Shown: positions 15,170 through 19,370 of the stretch, one piece after another | Layout: each line of letters starts with the position of its first letter | Position numbering within the stretch: position 1 is the stretch's first letter | Assembly: GCA_003647435.1 (NCBI GenBank) | Contig: QMMV01000003.1 | Coordinates: forward strand, 1 to 19,370 | Direction of reading: 5' to 3' | Length of the DNA stretch: 19,370 bases | Origin: Deltaproteobacteria bacterium | Lineage (GTDB): Bacteria; Desulfobacterota; Desulfobacteria; Desulfobacterales; C00003060 | Position numbers and translations under genes: made by a program | The notes under the pieces: model-generated | Seen by the model: the letters and a program-made list of their open reading frames with translations, nothing else | Database searches by the model: none | Told to the model about the DNA's origin: nothing

Positions 15170-16159
15170 ATGATTGAACTGGCAGGTATCATTTTTTTCG
15201 GTTTTCTGTTTGATGTGTTCTTTGGGGACCCGCACTATAGATACCACCCCATCAGAATCATTGGCCAATGCATCACCATTTCCGAGAAGGCACTGAGACA
15301 CTTGGGTTTGAACGGGAAGGTGGGCGGCTTCCTTTTAGTGTTGACGATGCAAATGGGTTCCCTGTTCTGCTATCTAACGGCGAGCTTGTCTCTCCATAGC
15401 CTGTATTGGCCACTCGGCACGGCTTTTGATCTTTTCATCTGCTATTCATGTCTTGCCCTAAAAGATCTCGTCGTCCACATCAAGCCGGTGATTCATGCCC
15501 TGGAAACAGGAGATCTGCCTGAAGCACAAAAGAGGATAGCACTGGTCGTAGGCCGCGATGTTCAGTCTTTGTATGATAAAGGGGTGGCCAGGGCCGCTGT
15601 GGAAACACTGGCTGAAAATTTTGTGGATGGCTTTCTTTCGCCCGTCTTTTGGTATCTGTTGGGAGGAATCCTTGCATGTGTTCTTGGCTTGTCTCCGGTG
15701 ATAACAGCCTTGAGCTTTATGCTTGCTTTCAAAGTGGGAAGCACACTGGACTCTATGGTGGGGTATAAGAGTCCGCGATTCTTGGACTTTGGGTGGGCAA
15801 GCGCAAAACTGGATGATATGATGAACTTTATCCCTGCACGTTTATCCCTTATCATCCTCTTTTTCGGGGCCTGGATTAGCGGCCTCCATCCGTTGGATGG
15901 GCTACGAGTAGTACGGAGAGACAGATTGAAACACGACTCCCCCAATGCCGCGCATGCGGAAAGTTTCTTCGCCGGGACCCTCGGCAGTCGCCTCTGCGGA
16001 CCCGTCATGTATCATGGCAGACTAAAAAACAAGCCCTGGCTGGGCTATGGAAACAGTGATCCGGGGCTGGCAGACATACGCAAAGCGGTCCTTCTTGTCA
16101 AGTGGTCGGGATGGATTTCGTTACTCTTGTCCATCTCGGCGTTGGTTTTCCTTGACTAA
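15170..16159 (+). CDS. cbiB: Adenosylcobinamide-phosphate synthase CbiB
   Basis: Membrane enzyme that attaches aminopropanol phosphate (from CobD) to cobyric acid, making cobinamide phosphate. The 329-residue protein has an N-terminal helix (about 3-19), then FFGDPHYRYHPIRIIG (the family's GDP-x-HP-x-R-x-IG), membrane segments near 50-90, 160-190, 215-240 and 305-328, the hallmark KVGSTLDSMVGYKSPRFLDF (about 186-205), DDMMNFIPARL and the C-terminal SPNAAHAESFFAGTLG. The family usually has NTLDSMVGY; here Ser replaces Asn. ATG 15170 follows TTGGAG about 14 bases upstream; no longer start fits. It sits 30 bp after cobD, its functional partner. A 118-bp gap to cbiL follows, holding only weak dyads such as TTCGT...ACGAA. 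Confidence 0.94.
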   Translation: MIELAGIIFFGFLFDVFFGDPHYRYHPIRIIGQCITISEKALRHLGLNGKVGGFLLVLTMQMGSLFCYLTASLSLHSLYWPLGTAFDLFICYSCLALKDLVVHIKPVIHALETGDLPEAQKRIALVVGRDVQSLYDKGVARAAVETLAENFVDGFLSPVFWYLLGGILACVLGLSPVITALSFMLAFKVGSTLDSMVGYKSPRFLDFGWASAKLDDMMNFIPARLSLIILFFGAWISGLHPLDGLRVVRRDRLKHDSPNAAHAESFFAGTLGSRLCGPVMYHGRLKNKPWLGYGNSDPGLADIRKAVLLVKWSGWISLLLSISALVFLD

Positions 16160-16277
16160 GAACACCGCGGGACTGTGAGCATTCCTGGTCGTATCATGGA
16201 GAACGTCTGTTTCATCTTTTTTCTATTCGTCATCTAAGAGATACGAAATACCTTTTCAATTTGGGAGTTCTGAATAC

Positions 16278-16994
16278 ATGGAAAGCGGAATACTATATGG
16301 AATAGGTGTGGGGCCTGGAGACCCTGAGTTGATTACCCTCAAGGCAGTAAGAATCTTGCGGCTTGTGGATGCTGTTTTCGCGGCAGCCTCGCCACAAAAA
16401 AGTCATTCCCTGGCCTCTCAGATTGCCTCGTCTCATCTGAAAGAAGGTGTATCAGTAAGGCTTCTTAACTTCCCCATGACCCGTAAGGAGGATGAGCTCA
16501 AATCTGCTTGGCTGGAAAACGCTCGGAAGGTGTTGAGCATTCTCAAGCAAGGAAAAAACGTTGCGTTTCTCACCCTTGGGGACCCCATGACCTATAGCAC
16601 CTTTGGTTACCTGATGCGAACCATAAAGGAGATAGCACCCGATACCCCCATAGAGATCGTCCCGGGCATAACCTCCTACCAAGCCGGGGCTGCCACTTGT
16701 GGCTTTGTGCTGGCAGAAGGGGAGGAATCCTTTACTGTGATATCAGGGGCACTTGGAGCCCAGAGGTTGAAAGAGGTTGTCAAGCATTCAGACAGTGTGG
16801 TGATGCTCAAGGTATATCGGAGCTACAACGAGATCAGGAATATCCTGGAAGACCTGGATCTAGCCGACAATTCCATACTTATATCCCAGTGCGGACTGAA
16901 TGGGGAACGTATTATCCGGAACATTAAAGGGAGTACCAACAAAACTCCCCCTTATCTTTCATTCCTACTTATCAGAAAGGATAGGCCCAAATAG
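16278..16994 (+). CDS. cbiL: Cobalt-factor II / precorrin-2 C20-methyltransferase CbiL
   Basis: SAM-dependent C20 methylation, the first step after cobalt insertion by CbiK. The 238-residue tetrapyrrole methylase has GIGVGPGDPELITLKA near the N-terminus, an AAASPQKSHSLAS segment where CbiL/CobI proteins commonly have P-x-K-x-x-x-S-x-A, LTLGDPMTYSTFGYL, EIVPGITSYQAGAATCG, and ends with PPYLSFLLIRK. A good ribosome site (GGGAG) precedes ATG 16278. It is separated from cbiB by 118 bp and from the next gene by about 440 bp, so it closes the cobamide block and could have its own promoter. The same reading frame stays open for 46 codons beyond the TAG (to 17135); see the separate entry. Confidence 0.95.
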   Translation: MESGILYGIGVGPGDPELITLKAVRILRLVDAVFAAASPQKSHSLASQIASSHLKEGVSVRLLNFPMTRKEDELKSAWLENARKVLSILKQGKNVAFLTLGDPMTYSTFGYLMRTIKEIAPDTPIEIVPGITSYQAGAATCGFVLAEGEESFTVISGALGAQRLKEVVKHSDSVVMLKVYRSYNEIRNILEDLDLADNSILISQCGLNGERIIRNIKGSTNKTPPYLSFLLIRKDRPK

Positions 16995-17135
16995 AAGAAA
17001 AGGGACCCGAGCCATCAGTTCCAGCAAAGCCCAAAAATCCTGATCCCCCTGACACAGGAAAATGTGGTAATAGTGAGTTCAAGTAGCGAGGCCCTGACAG
17101 GCCTAGTAGGTCAGGCGATAGAGGTGATAAGGTAA
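16995..17135 (+). other. Open frame continuing past the cbiL stop; possible coding relic
   Basis: The cbiL frame remains open for 46 codons after its TAG, to a TAA at 17133-17135. The last part reads like ordinary protein (KILIPLTQENVVIVSSSS, then EALTGLVGQAIEVIR), with a beta-strand-like run and an amphipathic helix-like run. It has no ATG start. I do not recognise the family. It could be the remains of a gene or of a C-terminal extension, or chance: 46 open codons are not rare. A 6-bp inverted repeat (CCTGAC/GTCAGG, 17093-17115) lies inside. Confidence 0.25.
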
Positions 17136-17139
17136 ATGT

Positions 17140-17238
17140 ATGCGTATTTGTGAAGCAACGGTGTTTCTCATTAGCCTTGCATGGCTAGGAAATGCCATAG
17201 ATTTGAATGTGCTGTTCAAAGCTCAGATTTTCTCTTGA
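17140..17238 (+). pseudogene. Possible decayed cooT-like start (very short)
   Basis: A 32-codon ORF from ATG 17140 to TGA at 17236-17238 begins M-R-I-C-E-A-T-V-F-L-I and then has no resemblance to anything. CEATVFLI is very close to the N-terminus of CooT proteins, which begin M-C-E-A; the two CooT genes downstream begin MCESSAYLV and MCEAHAFIL. The codon before the Cys is ATT, one change from ATG. GAGGTGATAAGG lies upstream as a ribosome-site-like stretch, similar to GGGGGTGATAA before the first cooT. The match is only eight residues, so chance is possible. Confidence 0.25.
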
Positions 17239-17263
17239 CAACCAGTCTATAAACATTTAGTAA
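17235..17263 (+). promoter_or_regulatory. Candidate sigma-70-type promoter for the fmdE-cooT unit
   Basis: A perfect -35 hexamer TTGACA (17235-17240) is followed after 17 bases by TAGTAA (17258-17263), a weak -10 match. A start near 17270 would give a leader of about 165 bases carrying the hairpins described below. The -10 is poor, so this is tentative. Confidence 0.35.
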
Positions 17264-17325
17264 GTAATCTCTAAAGGAATTCGTAATAAGAAGTTGCGAT
17301 TCTAAAAAAGCTTAACTGAAAAAAT

Positions 17326-17380
17326 AAGCCAGGAAGGCTTTGATAGGTGAGAAGACCTACCGATCCTTTTTGGCTTTTTT
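17326..17380 (+). terminator. Terminator-like hairpin with U-tract and a competing upstream fold
   Basis: AAGCCAGGAAGG (17326-17337) can pair along its full length with CCTTTTTGGCTT (17365-17376), allowing two G-U pairs, and is followed by a T run (17375-17380). Inside, TAGGT (17344-17348) pairs with ACCTA (17355-17359). The same AAGCC (17326-17330) can instead pair with the nearer GGCTT (17336-17340) around a 5-base loop, which would break the long stem. It may end cbiL transcription, or act as an attenuator in the leader of the downstream genes. No known riboswitch class was recognised. Confidence 0.55.
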
Positions 17381-17390
17381 GTTTCTATGA

Positions 17391-17416
17391 CAGTTAGTGA
17401 CACTGTTTTCTAACTG
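17391..17416. promoter_or_regulatory. Perfect 7-bp inverted repeat upstream of the FmdE-family gene
   Basis: CAGTTAG (17391-17397) and CTAACTG (17410-17416) are exact reverse complements separated by 12 bases, 21 bp before the ATG at 17438. It has no T-tract of its own. It could be an operator for a dimeric regulator, a hairpin limiting ribosome access, or chance. Confidence 0.4.
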
Positions 17417-17437
17417 ATTATTGCAACAGGTGTGGAT

Positions 17438-18403
17438 ATGAATGCAGCAGAAGCACTGAGGTCTATCCAGTACGATCTAATGGAATATATTCAGGAAAAG
17501 GTGAATGTTGATTTTGACAATTTTCTCCAAATGCCTGTTACATTCACCTATAGAAGGAAAAGGCATGGTATTAGAGAAATTCTTGCTCGTTTCAGAACTC
17601 AATCAAAACGTCATATAAATGGTTACCTGATAAGAGCTGATGATAACGAAGTGTATTTTCTCTACTTCCATTTCCTGGATAGCAACCCTAAGGGTCCACT
17701 TAATATTGGCAGCTGGGTTTTAAGTTTTAGGGTTTTAGATGATAGGGAATTGATGTCATTATACAGGGAGGAAAGGAAGATGTTGCTCAATATGACGCTC
17801 AAAACAGTGGCTGATTTCCACGGCCATCTGTGCCCTGAGCTGGTGATCGGTTGTAAGGCCTGTGAATATGCCCAGAAAGTACTTTCTGAAAACGGGAAAC
17901 TGGAGGGCGGGATTTCGGTAGTTGCGGAAAATTGCACCTCTGCCCTGGATGCTATTCAGGTCTTGCTTGGGGTTACACTGGGAAATCAACGTTTGAGAGT
18001 CTTCGACTTTGGCAAACACAACTATACATTCTCGCCAAGAAATGGACGAAATGGCTTGAGGCTCTCAATGAAAAAGCAGTACTATGGCGATGAGGATGAA
18101 TACCGGGCGCTTGAGGAAAAGATCACGAAAGATCGGGCGTCGCTGGACAATGTTTTGCATTTTCAGGGTCTTTTAGACAGTCGAGTAAAGAGATTGCTTG
18201 CTTCTCCCCCTGAAGATCTTTTTAACGTAGAGAACGTTAGGCCGATGCAACAGACTACTGAAATCCCGACGATTTATCTCTCATGTTGGGGGTGCGGACA
18301 ACAGGTCTTAAGCAGCCGGGCCATCGAATTTAAGGGTAAGATGTATTGTATTCCATGTTTTCAAGGGCTTGACGACCACGGCCCCAGGCAGAATCTGCAT
18401 TGA
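17438..18403 (+). CDS. FmdE-family protein with extra N-terminal domain and C-terminal zinc ribbon
   Basis: FmdE proteins are named after a gene in a methanogen molybdenum formylmethanofuran dehydrogenase operon; their biochemical role is not established. This 321-residue protein has three parts. Residues 1-115 are a beta-rich domain I do not recognise (FTYRRKRHGIREILARF, then NEVYFLYFHF). Residues 116-215 are the FmdE core with HGHLCPELVIG (128-138), ENCTSALDAIQ (165-175) and LRVFDFGKHNYTF (187-199). Residues 280-310 are a zinc ribbon with C283-x2-C286 and C304-x2-C307. No signal peptide or membrane helix, so cytoplasmic. ATG 17438 has AGGTG five bases upstream; GTG 17432 is the alternative. 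It lies 16 bp before cooT and is probably co-transcribed with it. A role in metal or metallocofactor handling is inference from the Cys/His content and neighbours. Confidence 0.8.
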   Translation: MNAAEALRSIQYDLMEYIQEKVNVDFDNFLQMPVTFTYRRKRHGIREILARFRTQSKRHINGYLIRADDNEVYFLYFHFLDSNPKGPLNIGSWVLSFRVLDDRELMSLYREERKMLLNMTLKTVADFHGHLCPELVIGCKACEYAQKVLSENGKLEGGISVVAENCTSALDAIQVLLGVTLGNQRLRVFDFGKHNYTFSPRNGRNGLRLSMKKQYYGDEDEYRALEEKITKDRASLDNVLHFQGLLDSRVKRLLASPPEDLFNVENVRPMQQTTEIPTIYLSCWGCGQQVLSSRAIEFKGKMYCIPCFQGLDDHGPRQNLH

Positions 18404-18419
18404 ATGGGGGTGATAATTT

Positions 18420-18617
18420 ATGTGTGAATCAAGTGCCTATCTTGTAAAAGATGGCAATGAGAAGGTTATCATGGAAAGTGTGGATATTTTGAGGCCAGAG
18501 AATGATGATATCTATCTTGAGAATATCTTTGGGGAACGGCTTAAGATAAAAGCGCACATCAAAGAGATGCATCTGGTTGATCACCGGATTTTGCTCGTGG
18601 AGGCAGATGATGAATAG
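18420..18617 (+). CDS. CooT-family small nickel-binding protein, copy 1
   Basis: A 65-residue protein starting M-C-E-S with VKDGNEKVIMESVDIL, then IYLENIFGERLKIKAHIKEM and a C-terminal strand HRILLVEAD. This is the CooT pattern: a small homodimer that, in Rhodospirillum rubrum, binds nickel through Cys2 and serves maturation of carbon monoxide dehydrogenase (CooCTJ). Cys2 is the only Cys. ATG 18420 follows a GGGGGTGAT ribosome site and lies 16 bp after the FmdE-family gene, so the two are likely one operon. No CODH gene is visible in the window; nickel binding is inferred from the family. Confidence 0.8.
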   Translation: MCESSAYLVKDGNEKVIMESVDILRPENDDIYLENIFGERLKIKAHIKEMHLVDHRILLVEADDE

Positions 18618-18742
18618 AATAGGATTTTGGGGGGTCTCAATCATAGATAAAGATAGATGCTTTGATTATGGATTTTATTGAAAAGGCAAGAATTAGATTG
18701 GAGAACTGGATGTTGACAGCAAAAAGCAACGAATGTTTACGC

Positions 18743-18759
18743 AGGGCTTTAAAGGCCCT
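18743..18759. repeat. Near-palindrome sharing a 14-mer with 19134-19147
   Basis: AGGGC (18743-18747) and GCCCT (18755-18759) pair around TTTAAAG, giving a small hairpin between the two cooT copies. The 14-mer CAGGGCTTTAAAGG (18742-18755) occurs again at 19134-19147, just beyond the large hairpin. Function unknown; two copies may be chance or a small dispersed element flanking the second cooT. Confidence 0.35.
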
Positions 18760-18798
18760 CGAGTAATTCAATGTGTATCATTCAATAAGGAGGTTTCC

Positions 18799-19014
18799 AT
18801 GTGTGAAGCCCATGCTTTTATTTTGAAAGACGGACAGGAAGAAAAGATCCTGGAAAGTGTTGATCTCGTAGAAATGGATGGGGATGAGGTCAGGCTGGTC
18901 AGTATCTTTGGTGATCGAAAGACCCTCAAGGCCAGGCTCAAGCTCTATGATAATACCAAAAGAATGATTGTATTTGAACCTCTTATTTCGGGTGAGAGAC
19001 AAGAGAATTTATAG
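18799..19014 (+). CDS. CooT-family small nickel-binding protein, copy 2
   Basis: A 71-residue paralogue of the previous gene: M-C-E-A at the N-terminus (Cys2 kept, the only Cys), LKDGQEEKILESVDLVE, then VRLVSIFGDRKTLKARLKL and KRMIVFEPL, followed by about ten extra C-terminal residues. Aligned by eye, many positions are shared with copy 1 (KDG, ESVD, IFG-x-R-x-x-x-KA). ATG 18799 is preceded by a very strong AAGGAGG (18787-18793); the frame is open back to 18733, but the Cys2 rule and ribosome site favour 18799. The 181-bp gap from copy 1 contains a TTGACA (18713-18718) with no good -10, so separate transcription is possible but unproven. Confidence 0.8.
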   Translation: MCEAHAFILKDGQEEKILESVDLVEMDGDEVRLVSIFGDRKTLKARLKLYDNTKRMIVFEPLISGERQENL

Positions 19015-19092
19015 AAGGATTAATCGAGAGCATTAACAGCGATTGAAATTGCCCAAGGCAGGACAAAGGGTAAAGCTGCTGCGATAAAGATG

Positions 19093-19128
19093 GAAGAGGG
19101 GAATGCTTTCTGAAGCATTCCCCTCTTC
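19093..19128. terminator. Strong perfect hairpin between convergent genes (bidirectional terminator candidate)
   Basis: GAAGAGGGGAATGC (19093-19106) and GCATTCCCCTCTTC (19115-19128) are exact reverse complements; two further T-A pairs inside give a 16-bp stem with a 4-base loop (TCTG). It lies 78 bp after cooT copy 2 and 27 bp after the stop of the convergent - strand gene, the usual place for a shared terminator. There is no T-tract on either strand, so it is not a textbook intrinsic terminator and may instead protect 3' ends. Confidence 0.65.
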
Positions 19129-19155
19129 ATTAACAGGGCTTTAAAGGTTCATTCT

Positions 19156-19370
19156 TTAGTGCTCATGGTCATGAATTTCCGCCTCATGACCTGGGTGGTC
19201 ATGATCGTGTGGACCGTGGCCTCCAGTGTGTTCATGATCGTGGGTGTGGGAATCACCGCTATGAGTGTGCTCGTGGATGTGCTGGTGAAGATGGTCATGT
19301 GTGTGAATGTGGGTGTGCTCATGGGTGTGCCTCATCTCTCCATGAGAATGTTCATGAGTATGTGTGTGGA
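19156..19370 (-). CDS. Histidine-rich C-terminus of a probable metal-binding protein (partial)
   Basis: On the - strand the frame is open from the window edge to a TAA (complement of 19156-19158), giving the last 70 residues of a protein whose start lies beyond 19370. By direct count 29 of 70 residues are His, mostly alternating with Thr, Glu, Asp or Gly (THEHTHIHTHDHLHQH, DHEHTGGHGPHDHDHPGH), plus several Glu/Asp and a single Met; no Cys. Such tails store or deliver nickel, cobalt or zinc in SlyD, UreE, HypB, CobW-type GTPases and some metal transporters; which protein this is cannot be told from the tail. It is convergent with the cooT genes. The regular CAT/CAC codons make this stretch a low-complexity DNA repeat as well. 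Confidence 0.75.
   Translation of the reverse strand, partial: HTHTHEHSHGEMRHTHEHTHIHTHDHLHQHIHEHTHSGDSHTHDHEHTGGHGPHDHDHPGHEAEIHDHEH

Noticed and set aside
17326..17364. AGCCAGGA followed by GACCTACC resembles parts of the cobalamin riboswitch B12 box
   Set aside because: The box is not contiguous, and the conserved core elements expected upstream (such as GCCACTG and the GGGAA regions) are not seen in 16995-17325; the segment is better explained as a terminator-like hairpin.
18733..18798. Longer N-terminus for cooT copy 2
   Set aside because: It would bury the conserved Met-Cys start, and the strong AAGGAGG site is placed for ATG 18799.
19160..19370. Repeating CATGxxCAT/GTGTG units could be taken as a satellite or CRISPR-like repeat
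   Set aside because: Units are irregular, there are no spacers, and the - strand reads as an uninterrupted His-rich protein end with a stop codon.

Overview
The window looks like part of a chromosome from an anaerobic bacterium, most likely a sulfate-reducing or related member of the Desulfobacterota (former Deltaproteobacteria). This is inferred from the CbiK-type early-cobalt route, a CbiE-CbiT fusion, CbiR, and a CooT/FmdE neighbourhood; no rRNA or other taxonomic marker is present. Nearly everything is a single + strand block of corrin-ring and cobamide genes, with many stop/start overlaps (ATGA, TTGA, TAATG) that point to translational coupling and one long operon. Base composition looks close to balanced in the core and more AT-rich at both flanks.

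Layout: (1) 1-1275, the end of an ECF-type Ni/Co importer. The 3' end of a NikL-like component is followed by a cbiQ that has lost its middle and frame, then a cbiO with an in-frame stop and a one-base deletion. The importer looks dead as sequenced. (2) 1344-16994, the cobamide genes in order: cbiK, cbiR, cbiP, cobU, cbiA, cbiC, cbiD, cbiET, cbiF, cbiG, cbiH, cobT, cobS, cobD, cbiB, cbiL. (3) 16995-17437, a gap of about 440 bp with a possible promoter, a terminator-like hairpin with a competing alternative fold, a perfect inverted repeat, and possible relics of coding sequence. (4) 17438-19014, an FmdE-family fusion protein followed by two CooT-like small nickel-binding proteins. (5) A 16-bp hairpin, then on the - strand the last 70 codons of a protein whose visible tail is 29/70 histidine.

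How they work together: CbiK puts cobalt into sirohydrochlorin; CbiL, CbiH, CbiF, CbiG, CbiD, CbiET and CbiC build cobyrinate; CbiA and CbiP amidate it. CobD supplies aminopropanol phosphate and CbiB attaches it. CobU activates cobinamide, CobT activates the lower base, and CobS joins the halves. CbiR adds a salvage/remodelling entry by cutting existing cobamides back to cobinamide phosphate, which CobU can use. Not seen here: cbiJ (cobalt-precorrin-6A reductase), a corrinoid adenosyltransferase, the sirohydrochlorin-forming genes, and any recognisable cobalamin riboswitch.

The flanks are nickel-flavoured (NikL-like, two CooT, His-rich tail), so the locus may be a wider Ni/Co handling island. 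The most interesting parts are the decayed transporter, the FmdE-CooT-CooT module with its structured leader, and the convergent His-rich protein.
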